From contig JALHMI010000008.1 of NCBI GenBank assembly GCA_022844125.1, forward strand, positions 1-64,000: a stretch of 64,000 nt of DNA. Direction: 5' to 3'. Origin of the DNA: Pirellulales bacterium. GTDB lineage: Bacteria > Planctomycetota > Planctomycetia > Pirellulales > PALSA-1355. Below the pieces are notes generated by a model. It did not search any database, was not told the origin of the DNA, and saw only the letters and a program-made list of their open reading frames with translations. The number at the start of each line of letters is the position of its first letter. Within the stretch, counting starts at the first letter, position 1. Shown one piece after another: positions 35,196 through 44,744 of this stretch. The translations under genes were made by a program, and so were the position numbers.

Positions 35196-36626
35196 CTAGC
35201 CACCGGCTTTGCCGGCGGAGCCGTGCAAGAGATAGCCTTTCAACCACCAGGGAGCCATCGCCATCCGGACGTTTGCCGTCGTGCCTGCGGCGCGTTCTTT
35301 GAGCGCGAGCCCCACGGCCGATCCGCCCAGGAAGAACATGAACATGTTGACCATGGCAACGAGCGAGACGTCGTGGAACATCGCGTTGGGAAGGTAGACG
35401 CCGATCGCGGCCAGGAACAACAGGCCGAGCTGATGTTCCCAAAGCGGCAGTCCATCGGCTTGCCAGAGCGTGAATGCCTGCCAGGTCCAGGCCAGGAGCA
35501 TGACGGAGAAAAGCCCGGCGCCGATCAGGCCCGTCTCGGTGAGTAAGGCCAGGAACGCGTTGTGCTGGACGAACGGCCGGGCCTTGATCAGCGGCAGCTC
35601 GGTCGAGCGGTCGGCCAGGTACTCGGGCATCACTTCGCGATACTGGGCGAAGCCGCAGCCCAAGAGCGGACGATCGAGAAACATGTGCCAGGCGACGGTC
35701 GCGAGAATCGGGCGCAGCTTTGCCGATTCGGCCGTCAGCTCGGCGTCGAGTTCCTTGTCGCGTTTGAACGTGAGGATGCTTTCCCAGAAGATCGCCGTGC
35801 CGAGCACGGTGGCCAGCACCATGCCGCCGACGACCACGCCGCGCCAGACACGCGGGGTCGAGAGGGTCACGACGACACCCACGCCGCAGACTGCGCCCAT
35901 CCAGACGCTGCGGGTGAGCGTGCTGTAAACGCCCCAGGCGTAGATCGGCATCGTGGCAAGCAGCACAAGCTGCCAACGCCGCGAAAGCCGGGGCCACCAG
36001 AGCAGCGCCGCGCACAGACCGATGCTTTGCACGATGCCGTTGGCCACGGGATTCAAGAACGGACCGCGGCCCCGGCCGAAGAACTCAACGTGAGTGGGCG
36101 AGGTGATGTAGCGCGGAAACACGACGTTGAACTTGCCGTGGGTTTCGGCCACGGCGGTCACGCAGAGGTACAGTCCGAACACCGCCAGCGAACCGAGGAC
36201 CCACCAGGCGGCCGATTCGCTGTAGCGCGTTTGCCGCGCGATCCAGTAGAGCGTGGCCGGCATGAACCAGCTAATGATCAGCATGGCCACCGGCCACCAG
36301 CCGTCGATGCGGAAGTTGTGCGTCAGCGTGCTGAACGTGAGCAGCAGCAGGAACGCCGCAAGGACGAGATCGACCTTGGCCACGGGCTTGGAGTCGGTCA
36401 GGCCCCAGCGGCGATAGAGGACGTATTGCCCGCAGAGCACGATCAGGAGGATGCGGTCGCTGGTGAGCGGAAGCGCGCCGGTGTTCACGTGAAAGAACGG
36501 GTGACCAAAGACGCTGCCGGCCAGCAGGAGCAGGAGCATCGTGGCGACGAGTCCGCCGCGGATCATTGTCGGCGCAGCCCAGGCCACGACGACAATCAGT
36601 CCGAGTGCGAGGAGGACGAAATCCAC
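35196..36626 (-). CDS. O-antigen ligase / polymerase-like membrane protein
   Basis: The predicted protein of about 476 residues has ten or more hydrophobic segments and the large periplasmic loop typical of the Wzy_C (O-antigen ligase) family. The loop contains HMFLDRPLLGCGFAQYREVMPEYL and FVQHNAFLALLTETGLIG, with the conserved H-N pair. Such proteins join or polymerise surface glycans. The start is uncertain: GTG at 36626 (VDFVLLALGLIVVVAWA) fits the first membrane helix, while the open frame upstream to 36881 has no family features and no good ribosome site. The FkbM methyltransferase gene follows. Confidence 0.78.
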   Translation of the reverse strand: MDFVLLALGLIVVVAWAAPTMIRGGLVATMLLLLLAGSVFGHPFFHVNTGALPLTSDRILLIVLCGQYVLYRRWGLTDSKPVAKVDLVLAAFLLLLTFSTLTHNFRIDGWWPVAMLIISWFMPATLYWIARQTRYSESAAWWVLGSLAVFGLYLCVTAVAETHGKFNVVFPRYITSPTHVEFFGRGRGPFLNPVANGIVQSIGLCAALLWWPRLSRRWQLVLLATMPIYAWGVYSTLTRSVWMGAVCGVGVVVTLSTPRVWRGVVVGGMVLATVLGTAIFWESILTFKRDKELDAELTAESAKLRPILATVAWHMFLDRPLLGCGFAQYREVMPEYLADRSTELPLIKARPFVQHNAFLALLTETGLIGAGLFSVMLLAWTWQAFTLWQADGLPLWEHQLGLLFLAAIGVYLPNAMFHDVSLVAMVNMFMFFLGGSAVGLALKERAAGTTANVRMAMAPWWLKGYLLHGSAGKAGG

Positions 36627-36879
36627 GGGTGTGACACCGCCGCTGATGGTTGGAAGGGCCAAAAGGCAACTGCCGTGCTGCCGATTCAAACCTAGGCCAC
36701 GGAGCAGGAATTTCCCGGGAAATCGCGGGGGTCCGAGATGCGCTGCGTGTGACGAATCGTTGGGGTTGTGCCGGTTCTGGGGGCGATGAATCGGGTCTGG
36801 CGGCTTGCCGGGCGGCCAGTGGGTGGCACACAATTGAAACCGCGCCGCACCCCGTCCTACCTCTGGGAGCAATAGAAGC

Positions 36880-37908
36880 ATGCGAAACGCCGTTCAGGGA
36901 TACGTTCGAATGGTTCTGGGCCTGGTTGCCGCGAGCGGGGCGCTGAACGCCGGGGCGGCGGAAGGGCCGAACCCGGCATTCAAGCCGACTGCTCAAACGA
37001 AGTTTGTGCCAGCAGGCACGAAGCTCGCGCTGCTGTGGCTGGAAGGGGAGTTCACCGAGGGCCCTGCTCCGGCGGCGGACGGCACCCTGCTCTTCTCGGA
37101 CATTGGCAACCGGATCATGCGCTACGATCCCGCGTCGAAGAAGGTGAGCGTGTATCGTGCACCGAGCGGCAAGGCGAACGGCCTGATGTTCGATCCCCAG
37201 GGGCGGCTCGTGGCCTGCGAAGGCGCGGGGCCCGGCGGCGAGCGAAGGATCACGATCACGGGACCGAACGGCAAGGTGCGCACCCTGGCCGATGCTTACG
37301 AGGGCCAGCGATTCAACAGCCCGAACGATCTGGCGATCAACGCCGCGGGGGACGTGTACTTTACCGACCCGCGTTATGTCGGGGGTGAGCCGCGTGACCT
37401 GGACTTCGAAGCCGTGTTCCTGGTAAAGGCCGACGGCAAGGTATCGATCGCCACGCGCGAGGTCGAGAAGCCGAATGGAATCTTGGTCGCGCCAGATCAG
37501 AAGACGGTCTACGTGGCGGATCACAACAGCGATCCGCTCGGAGCGCACACGCTGCTGGCGTTCGACTTGGCGCCGGATGGCTCGCTGGTCGGGAAACGGC
37601 TGCTGTTCGACTTTGGCCCGCGGAAGCGCGGGATCGACGGGATGACGATGGATCGGGACGGGAACATTTATGCGACGGCCGGTAGCGGCAGCGAAGCGGG
37701 GATCTATGTGTTCAGCCCCGCGGGCGAGCCACTCGCATTTTTATCGACGCCCGGCGATCCGACGAACTGTGTGTTCGGGGTCGGTGAGCAGGCCAGCACG
37801 CTGTATGTGACGGCGGCTGCGCCGAAGGAATCCAAGACTCCTGCGAAGTACGGGCTGTACTCGTGCGAGCTGCCGACGAGCGGCTATCATGTGTTTCCGC
37901 AGAAATAA
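36880..37908 (+). CDS. Secreted SMP-30/gluconolactonase-type beta-propeller
   Basis: The 342-residue protein begins with a signal peptide (MRNAVQGYVRMVLGLVAASG, cleaved after GAAEG). The SMP-30/LRE domain follows: WLEGEFTEGPAPAADGTLLFSDI, then RFNSPNDLAINAAGDVYFTDPRY. The PNDL and TDPRY segments supply metal-binding residues. KPNGILVAPDQKTVYVAD continues the propeller. Family members hydrolyse sugar lactones, and the planctomycete homologues are often annotated gluconolactonase. The cupin gene starts 23 bases after its stop, so they are probably co-transcribed. Confidence 0.9.
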   Translation: MRNAVQGYVRMVLGLVAASGALNAGAAEGPNPAFKPTAQTKFVPAGTKLALLWLEGEFTEGPAPAADGTLLFSDIGNRIMRYDPASKKVSVYRAPSGKANGLMFDPQGRLVACEGAGPGGERRITITGPNGKVRTLADAYEGQRFNSPNDLAINAAGDVYFTDPRYVGGEPRDLDFEAVFLVKADGKVSIATREVEKPNGILVAPDQKTVYVADHNSDPLGAHTLLAFDLAPDGSLVGKRLLFDFGPRKRGIDGMTMDRDGNIYATAGSGSEAGIYVFSPAGEPLAFLSTPGDPTNCVFGVGEQASTLYVTAAAPKESKTPAKYGLYSCELPTSGYHVFPQK

Positions 37909-37931
37909 CGCTACGAAACGGAGTTCACGCA

Positions 37932-38408
37932 ATGAAGTCGCCGCTGGAGATATTGATTCACTCGGGCAATCAGGGGCAGCCTTATTGGTTTCTCGATGCG
38001 CTGTCGATCGTGCGGCTGAGCGGCGTGCAGACAGGTGGCACGTTCTCGCTGATCGAGGACCGGCTGCCGGCGGGCCGGGCGACGCCATTTCATGTTCATC
38101 GCCGCGAGGATGAGACGTTTTACGTGCTCGATGGCGAGTTCACGTTCTTCGACGGGAAGCGAAAGATCACCGGTGGGCCGGGGACCACGGTGTTTCTGCC
38201 GCGCGACATTCCGCACGGCTTCCGGGCGGACACGGCCGGCCGCATCTTGATTCTCACGACGCCCTCGGGATTCGATTCGTTCGTGGCCGAAGCCGGAGAG
38301 CCGGCGACGCGCTGGGATCTGCCGACGCCGGCCGCCCCGGACTATGCAAAGCTGACTGAGATTGCGGCGCGTTACGAGATCGAGATCCTGGGTCCGCTGC
38401 CGGAGTGA
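37932..38408 (+). CDS. Cupin-domain protein
   Basis: The 158-residue single-domain cupin has the metal-binding motif 1 as PFHVHRREDETFYVLDGEFTF (His, His, Glu) and motif 2 with DIPHGFRAD. The short hydrophilic C-terminus has no known domain. Cupins of this size act as dioxygenases, isomerases or sensors; the reaction cannot be told. It follows the SMP-30 gene by 23 bases, suggesting a joint role in sugar-acid metabolism. Confidence 0.86.
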   Translation: MKSPLEILIHSGNQGQPYWFLDALSIVRLSGVQTGGTFSLIEDRLPAGRATPFHVHRREDETFYVLDGEFTFFDGKRKITGGPGTTVFLPRDIPHGFRADTAGRILILTTPSGFDSFVAEAGEPATRWDLPTPAAPDYAKLTEIAARYEIEILGPLPE

Positions 38409-38427
38409 GTGTGCTTTGCCACACAAG

Positions 38428-38577
38428 CGGGTGGCAGCGACAACTTGTTGTCGGTGTGCAAAGCACAATAGGGATCGTGCGACGTCCGGCGCGAAGTTCG
38501 ATCTCGCAATTCGGTCACGGTTTCCCTGAACCCTCTTGTTGCTGCGCAACACTGACAACGAGTTGTCAGTGCTCCCC
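38428..38577. repeat. Inverted repeat of the CAACACTGACAAC family
   Basis: The left arm (38428-38464) reads GGGTGGCAGCGACAACTTGT and the right arm (38530-38577) ends with AACGAGTTGTCAGTGCTCCCC. They are imperfect reverse complements separated by about 65 bases. The right arm is close to the element at 22348-22394. It fills the gap between the cupin and radical-SAM genes. Confidence 0.7.
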
Positions 38578-38588
38578 TGAGGTCGACA

Positions 38589-39470
38589 TTAATCTGTCTG
38601 CACACCATAGAACGGCGCGGCAGTCAGGCCGGTGCGCTCGGTGACGAGGCGCACGATCGCGTCGACTTCGTCGTTGGTGAGCGGCAGGACGTACGACTCG
38701 GCCGGGCGGCGCGCGACCGTGTAGATTTGGACGAGGCTGATCTGTCCGCCGACGGCGATGATCTCGTTGAGCCGGTCGCAGAAGGCCTCGAGTTCAGCCG
38801 GTGACGGTGGCTGGCCATCGACTCGCATGAAGAGCGACTGGATGACGAGCGGGCGCACACGCGCGGCGTTGGCGATGTTGTCCAGAATCTGCCGGAACGG
38901 AATCGGCGTCCGATCGACGAGCTTGAAGTACTCCTCGGTGCCGGCTTCGAGCTTGGCCCAGATTTCGCCGTTGTGCGCATCGAGAATCTCGAGACCGCGT
39001 TTCACGTGTTCGCGATGGAACATGCTGGCGTTGGTGATCAGGACCATCTTCACGTCGAGCAGCCCGAGCCGCTCTTTGATCTCGGCACAACGCTCGATGA
39101 TCTCGTCGAAGTTCTTGTACGTGGTCGGCTCGCCATCCCCGCTGAAGGCGATGTCGTTCAGCCGCCGCAGCGCCGGCGGCGTGCTGGCGAACTCGGGCGA
39201 TTCAAAGAGCTTGCCCGAGCTGACAAGCACGAGCATGTCCTCGAGTTCGGCGAGCAACTGGTCCATGCCGACGAAGCGGGTTTCGCTTTGCTGGGTGCGA
39301 TCGACCTGGCAGTAGATGCAGTCGAAGTTGCAGACTTTGTCGGGGTTCAGGTTCACGCCGATCGAGATTCCGCCCGAGCGCCGGCTGAGCACCGGATAGA
39401 CGAAGCGGTTCGTGTGGAACGAACGCTCGTGATGCGTGTGCAGTTCGTGGGTGGTGGGCGTATCGGTCAT
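38589..39470 (-). CDS. Radical SAM protein of the COG0731 type
   Basis: The 293-residue protein has the iron-sulfur motif CNFDCIYC (a CX3CX2C near residue 47) preceded by GGISIGVNLNPDKV. The SAM-binding region is FSGDGEPTTYKNFDEIIE. These features place it near the wyosine-related Fe-S oxidoreductases. It lacks the flavodoxin part of TYW1, and bacterial members have no settled function. It stands alone on the minus strand after a strong terminator. Confidence 0.85.
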   Translation of the reverse strand: MTDTPTTHELHTHHERSFHTNRFVYPVLSRRSGGISIGVNLNPDKVCNFDCIYCQVDRTQQSETRFVGMDQLLAELEDMLVLVSSGKLFESPEFASTPPALRRLNDIAFSGDGEPTTYKNFDEIIERCAEIKERLGLLDVKMVLITNASMFHREHVKRGLEILDAHNGEIWAKLEAGTEEYFKLVDRTPIPFRQILDNIANAARVRPLVIQSLFMRVDGQPPSPAELEAFCDRLNEIIAVGGQISLVQIYTVARRPAESYVLPLTNDEVDAIVRLVTERTGLTAAPFYGVQTD

Positions 39471-39504
39471 CGTTTGGAATTATACGCCGCGCGCAGCGGG
39501 GACA

Positions 39505-39533
39505 CGAAAAACCCCAGGGAAGCATTCCCTGGG
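39505..39533 (-). terminator. Rho-independent terminator after the ilvN-ilvC group
   Basis: The stem at 39513-39521 (CCCAGGGAA) pairs with 39525-39533 (TTCCCTGGG) around a three-base loop, with T-runs following on the minus strand. It ends transcription of the small gene at 39572-39847 and probably of ilvN-ilvC. The sequence is nearly the same as the terminator at 10471-10496. Confidence 0.8.
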
Positions 39534-39571
39534 CCTGGTTGAGTTGGAGGCAGGTTTTCGAACGAGGCGGG

Positions 39572-39847
39572 TTAACTCAGCTTTTTGAGCCGGGTGAACT
39601 CGTCCATCGTGACCGTGGTCAGCTCGCCGTCGTCGCGCTTGAGGATGATCATGTCGGCGAAGACTTTGTCGTCGCGATTGCGGCGGAAGTGCAGCCCCTG
39701 CCGGCGGCGCTCGGTGTTTTCCACCGTGCCGACCGTCTTCGTGGTCCAGGTCTTCGACGAGCCGACTTTTACCTCGTGCTCGACTTCGATCCGGTCGCCG
39801 CTTTTCAGTTCGGTGAACAACTGGCGGGATTCGGCTTCCGTGGTCAT
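39572..39847 (-). CDS. Small protein of unknown function in the ilvN-ilvC transcript
   Basis: From the second ATG (39847) the protein has 91 residues; a start at 39859 adds four. It looks like a compact beta-rich fold: RIEVEHEVKVGSSKTWTTKTVGTV, then basic strands (ERRRQGLHFRRN) and DGELTTVTMDEFTRLKKL. I do not recognise the family. It begins just after ilvC on the same strand (24 bases) and ends before a terminator, so it is probably co-transcribed with the branched-chain genes. Confidence 0.7.
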   Translation of the reverse strand: MTTEAESRQLFTELKSGDRIEVEHEVKVGSSKTWTTKTVGTVENTERRRQGLHFRRNRDDKVFADMIILKRDDGELTTVTMDEFTRLKKLS

Positions 39848-39871
39848 GGCAGGTCCCAATTGGAGAGCAGC

Positions 39872-40873
<1,002 letters not shown>

Positions 40874-40994
40874 GGATCAACTCCCAAAGTTGGCTGGCGC
40901 CGCGGGGCGCGCTTAATTGCGCCGCGCGAAGTAGATGGTTTGTGTGGTGGTGCTGGTGGGTCGCCGTTGGTTCGGCGGCGTTACTTGGACGCCA

Positions 40995-41504
40995 TTACTT
41001 AGATTTCGTCGCGGGTTCCTGGCCGCCACGCTTGCCGCGGACCATGGCGATCCGGCCGGTACGGACGAGCTCGACAATGCCGAACGGCCGCATGAGGTCG
41101 ATGAACGACTCGACCTTTCGTTCCTGGCCCGAGATTTCGACGATGACCTCCTCGTCCGCGACGTCGACGATGCGGCCGCGAAAGATGTCTGCCAGTTCGC
41201 GAATTTCGCTGCGGCGACCGAGCGGTGCGCGGACCTTGATCAGCATCAGGTCGCGTTCGACGTGTTCCTGCGAGCTGACATCAATCACCTTGACGATCGT
41301 GACGACCTTCTCGAGCTGCTTGCGCACCTGCTCAAGGACATTGTCATCGCCGACGACGACGAACGTCATCCGCGACAAGTCGGGGTTTTCGGTCTCGCCG
41401 ACGGCCAGGCTGTCGATGTTGTAGCCACGCGAGGCCAGCATGCCGGAAATGTGTGCCAGCACGCCGGGCACGTTCTGTACTACCGCTGAAAGGACATGAC
41501 GCAT
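40995..41504 (-). CDS. ilvN: Acetolactate synthase small (regulatory) subunit
   Basis: The 169-residue protein begins with an ACT domain (VLSAVVQNVPGVLAHISGMLASRG and YNIDSLAVGETENPDLSRM). It continues with the small-subunit C-terminal domain (ELMLIKVRAP-like DLMLIKVRAPLGRRSEI and RPFGIVELVRTG). It binds valine and activates the catalytic subunit at the first shared branched-chain step. The gene symbol could equally be ilvH. The catalytic subunit gene is elsewhere. Confidence 0.95.
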   Translation of the reverse strand: MRHVLSAVVQNVPGVLAHISGMLASRGYNIDSLAVGETENPDLSRMTFVVVGDDNVLEQVRKQLEKVVTIVKVIDVSSQEHVERDLMLIKVRAPLGRRSEIRELADIFRGRIVDVADEEVIVEISGQERKVESFIDLMRPFGIVELVRTGRIAMVRGKRGGQEPATKSK

Positions 41505-41742
41505 AGAACTATTTCTCCAGCTCGCACTCGATCAAAAGGCGGCCGGCGGATCGAAGGAAACTGCCAGTCGGGCAACAAGATAAACCGATGATGATAGTCC
41601 CCCGGGGGAGGCCCCACAAGTGACCGCACCCCCCAGGAGTCAGGCCGCGCAAAATTCCGCCGGCGCACGCGAAAAAGCACATTTCGCCGCACGGTGGGAG
41701 GAGCTTTGTGGGCTCGGGGTTCGCGCTGTTGTCAGGGGCGCT

Positions 41743-43227
41743 CTAGCCGATGGCCGAATCGGCAGGATCGGTTTGGCCGTGGTGCTCGTCGAAGATGTCG
41801 CCATCGTGCTCTGCACGCTCGTCGTGCAGATCGTGCTCGTGCGCGTCATGCTCAGAGCTGATGGCATCGTGCTCGTCGGCATCGACGTCGGCTCGGCGAT
41901 CGCCCGCCGCGCGTTTGCGCAGGTAGAGCTTGATGGGCACTTCGGCGAAGGGCATGTGCTCGCGCAGAGCTCCCAGGAGGTAGCGGCGATACGGCTCGCT
42001 GAAAGCCTGCGGCTCATTGCAGAACAGCACGATCGTCGGCGGCTGGGTGCTGACCTGCGTGGCGTAGTAGATCTTGGGCCGGCGGTTCTGAAAGAGCGGC
42101 GCGGGATTGGCGTCGATCGCTGCCCGCAAGACCTTATTGAGCCCGCCGGTGGTCACGCGTTCGGCTGCCTGCTTGTAAAGCATTTGGGCATGGTTGAGCA
42201 GGGCCTTGACGTTGCGGCCGGTCTTGCCGGTGACGAAGGCCATGGGCACGTACCACATCGTGCGGAAGGTGTCGTGCAGATAGCTGACCCACTTCTCGGT
42301 GGGCATCGTGTCGGCTACCAAATCCCACTTGTTCACGACGAAGATGCAGGGCTTATAATTCTCGGCGATATATTCGCAGAGCTGCTTGTCGACCTTGCCG
42401 ATGCGTTGCGTCGGATCGAAGAACATCAGCACGACGTCCGCCCGGCGAATGCTGCGCTGGGCGCGGTGCGAGCTGTAGTACTCGACGTCGGTGGCGAGGC
42501 TCTTGGTGCGTTTGAGACCCGGCGTGTCGATGGCGATGAACTGTTTGCCGTCGAGTTCGAAGCGGACATCGACCGAGTCGCGGGTGGTGCCGGCCACTTC
42601 GCTGACGATCATCCGTTCGGCGTGGGCCAGCGTGTTGACGAGCGTGCTTTTGCCGACGTTGCGGCGGCCGACAATGGCCACCTTCATCACGGAATCGACC
42701 GCAGCCGGCACGACCTCGCCCGGCACCTGCTTGGGCAATCGCTCGCCGATCATGTCCAGCAGTTGCTGCCGACCGCGATTCTGCATCGTGCTGACGCGGA
42801 TCAGCTTGCCCCGGCCAAGCTTGTAGAACTCGTCGGCCTGCGTGTCGAAGGTGTGGTCGTCGGTCTTGTTGGCCACGCAAATCACGGGCTTATCGCTGTA
42901 GCGCAGCCGGCGAGCCACCTCGAGGTCCTGGTTGGTCAGGCCCGTGCGGGTGTCGACGACGAACAGGATGACGTCGGCCGATTCGATGGCCGCGGAAATC
43001 TGCTCGTCGATCTTACTGGTGAGTTTGTCAGGATCCTCGAAGCCGATGCCGCCGGTGTCGACGAGTTCGAAGTAGCGATCGCGCTCGAACATCAAGTAAT
43101 TGACGCGATCGCGGGTGACGCCTTCGACATTGTCGACGATGGCCAGGCGTTTGCGGGCGAGCCAATTGAAAATGCTCGATTTGCCGACGTTGGGGCGTCC
43201 GACGATAACGACCTGAGGAACGCCCAT
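41743..43227 (-). CDS. der: Ribosome-assembly GTPase Der (EngA)
   Basis: The 494-residue GTPase has two consecutive G domains (Walker A GRPNVGKSSIFN near residue 8 and GRRNVGKSTLVN near residue 190). A KH-like C-terminal domain follows (YFVTQVSTQPP-like YYATQVSTQPPTIVLFCN). Der assists 50S subunit assembly. After the KH domain an extra 55 residues are rich in His, Asp and Glu (DADEHDAISSEHDAHEHDLH), which is unusual. Metal binding is a possibility, not shown. It is divergent from the uracil-DNA glycosylase gene. Confidence 0.96.
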   Translation of the reverse strand: MGVPQVVIVGRPNVGKSSIFNWLARKRLAIVDNVEGVTRDRVNYLMFERDRYFELVDTGGIGFEDPDKLTSKIDEQISAAIESADVILFVVDTRTGLTNQDLEVARRLRYSDKPVICVANKTDDHTFDTQADEFYKLGRGKLIRVSTMQNRGRQQLLDMIGERLPKQVPGEVVPAAVDSVMKVAIVGRRNVGKSTLVNTLAHAERMIVSEVAGTTRDSVDVRFELDGKQFIAIDTPGLKRTKSLATDVEYYSSHRAQRSIRRADVVLMFFDPTQRIGKVDKQLCEYIAENYKPCIFVVNKWDLVADTMPTEKWVSYLHDTFRTMWYVPMAFVTGKTGRNVKALLNHAQMLYKQAAERVTTGGLNKVLRAAIDANPAPLFQNRRPKIYYATQVSTQPPTIVLFCNEPQAFSEPYRRYLLGALREHMPFAEVPIKLYLRKRAAGDRRADVDADEHDAISSEHDAHEHDLHDERAEHDGDIFDEHHGQTDPADSAIG

Positions 43228-43393
43228 GACCAGCTAACCGCCTGAGTGCCTGAAAAACCCACAAGAGATGAAAGCGTCTGGGGTTCGCCGCCGCGATCCG
43301 CCTCTGAAGACGCACTGCAATCATAGTTGAATTCGCGTCTGGCGGCCAATCCGAGGCGCGGTTTTGCAGGCAAGCGGGGGGATCCACCGGGCG

Positions 43394-43423
43394 TTTCCCG
43401 CGAAGTTTACAACTTCGTATACT
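43394..43423 (+). promoter_or_regulatory. Predicted promoter with a perfect palindrome between -35 and -10
   Basis: TATACT at 43418-43423 is a near-perfect -10 box about 40 bases before the glycosylase start. A weak -35 (TTTCCC, 43394-43399) lies 18 bases upstream. Between them CGAAGTT-TAC-AACTTCG (43401-43417) forms a perfect 7-3-7 palindrome, which looks like an operator. A repressor bound there would block the promoter. The protein involved is not identified. Confidence 0.45.
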
Positions 43424-43460
43424 TGGGGCGGAAGAATATCACACGAGGACGGAGACTCGC

Positions 43461-44249
43461 ATGCCCCCGCGCCCGACCAATCGCGCCGCCCGCGCCACGG
43501 TTCAGAAACTGGAAAGTCTCCGCCGCTCGGGGGTTGAGCAACTTCCCCGCGCCAAGCCGAAAGCCGCCAGACCGCAGGTGGTAGCATCGAAGTCGACCGA
43601 GTCGACCGGTATGTCCGAGAAGGGGGCGCCCATGGCGGCGGCGGTCGTCGCGCAACAGCCCGTCGCGAGCAAGCTGCCCGTGGGCGACACGTTGGAGTCG
43701 GTTCGCGCTGACGTGGCGGCATGCACGGCTTGCGCGGAGTTGGCCTGCACGCGGAAGCAGACCGTGTTTGGCGTGGGGAATCCGCACGCCAGGCTGTGTT
43801 TTCTGGGTGAAGCGCCGGGCGCGGATGAAGACGCCCAGGGAGAGCCGTTTGTGGGCCGCGCGGGGCAGTTGCTGACGAAGATCATCGAGGCCTGCACGCT
43901 AACGCGCGAGGACGTGTACATCCTCAACGTGCTGAAGTGCCGGCCGCCGGGGAATCGCAACCCCCTGCCGAATGAAGTGGCCAACTGCCGCGAGTTTCTC
44001 GACCGGCAGCTCGCGCTGATCAAGCCGGAGTTTATCTGCTGCCTGGGGACGATCGCCGCGCACACGCTGCTGGAGACGGACACTCCAATCAGTCGGCTGC
44101 GCGGAAAGTTTGTCGATTACAAAGGCATTCCGGTGATGTGCACGTATCACCCGGCGTACCTGCTCAGGAATCCTGCGGCGAAGAAGGACGTCTGGGAAGA
44201 CATGAAAGTTTTGATGCGGCGCGTGGGGATCGAACTGGACAAGAAGTGA
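43461..44249 (+). CDS. Family 4 uracil-DNA glycosylase (Fe-S type)
   Basis: The 262-residue protein has a basic, Ala/Pro-rich N-terminal extension of about 75 residues. The UDG core follows, starting with the iron-sulfur cysteines in AACTACAELACTR. Motif 1 is GEAPGADEDAQGEPFVGRAG. NVLKCRPPGNRNP contains another cluster cysteine, and motif 2 is YHPAYLLRN. It removes uracil from DNA at the start of base-excision repair. The start is the ATG at 43461, preceded by GGACGGAG. A perfect palindrome in its promoter suggests regulation, perhaps by a damage-response repressor. Confidence 0.94.
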   Translation: MPPRPTNRAARATVQKLESLRRSGVEQLPRAKPKAARPQVVASKSTESTGMSEKGAPMAAAVVAQQPVASKLPVGDTLESVRADVAACTACAELACTRKQTVFGVGNPHARLCFLGEAPGADEDAQGEPFVGRAGQLLTKIIEACTLTREDVYILNVLKCRPPGNRNPLPNEVANCREFLDRQLALIKPEFICCLGTIAAHTLLETDTPISRLRGKFVDYKGIPVMCTYHPAYLLRNPAAKKDVWEDMKVLMRRVGIELDKK

Positions 44250-44269
44250 AAAACGGTGCCAGGAACGTT
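44249..44269. repeat. AAACGGTGCCAGGAAC repeat fragment
   Basis: AAAAACGGTGCCAGGAACGTT follows the glycosylase stop codon directly. The same core occurs at 47776-47835 and at 63971-63993. Confidence 0.6.
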
Positions 44270-44282
44270 CCGGGCAACGTTT

Positions 44283-44699
44283 TCAAGGTTTCGTCGCCAC
44301 CAGCATCGCACCGGCGACCATCAGCGCGCCGCCCGCCCAATGACGCCAGCTCGTTGGCTCGCCGAGGAAGGCAATGGCCAGCACCATCGCCACGACGATG
44401 CTCAGCTTGTCGATCGGTGCGACTTGCGAAGCTTCGCCCAACTGCAGCGCGCGGAAGTAACACAGCCACGACGCGCCGGTCGCCAGGCCCGAGAGCACCA
44501 GGAACAACCAGGTCTTTGAGCTGATCGACGCCGGCCACGTGCTGCGCGCGGCGACGATCGCCCAGGCGAACACCAGCACCACCGCGGTGCGAATCCCCGT
44601 GGCAATGTTGGAGTCGATCTCCTTGACGCCGACTTTCGCGAGAATCGCCGTCAGACCGGCGAACAGCGCCGAAAGCAACGCCCACGTGAGCCAGCTCAT
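44283..44699 (-). CDS. Single-domain EamA/DMT-type transporter protein
   Basis: The 138-residue protein has four to five hydrophobic helices and one EamA domain (MSWLTWALLSALFAGLTAIL, then ASWLCYFRALQLGEASQVAPIDKLS). Full-length drug/metabolite transporters carry two such units, so this half-size form probably acts as a dimer. The start at ATG 44699 is preferred over 44735 because the helix begins at once. It is downstream of, and on the same strand as, the DinG-type helicase. Confidence 0.85.
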   Translation of the reverse strand: MSWLTWALLSALFAGLTAILAKVGVKEIDSNIATGIRTAVVLVFAWAIVAARSTWPASISSKTWLFLVLSGLATGASWLCYFRALQLGEASQVAPIDKLSIVVAMVLAIAFLGEPTSWRHWAGGALMVAGAMLVATKP

Positions 44700-44744
44700 G
44701 GTGCCACCGAAGAACAGGTGAGTGATCGTTGCCAACTCTTCGAA

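Noticed and set aside
36627-36881. An 85-codon N-terminal extension of the O-antigen-ligase-like protein
   Set aside because: The residues have no membrane helix or family resemblance, and the first helix starts right after 36626.
41620-43245. A 541-codon open frame on the plus strand
   Set aside because: It lies entirely opposite der, which has both G domains and a KH domain.
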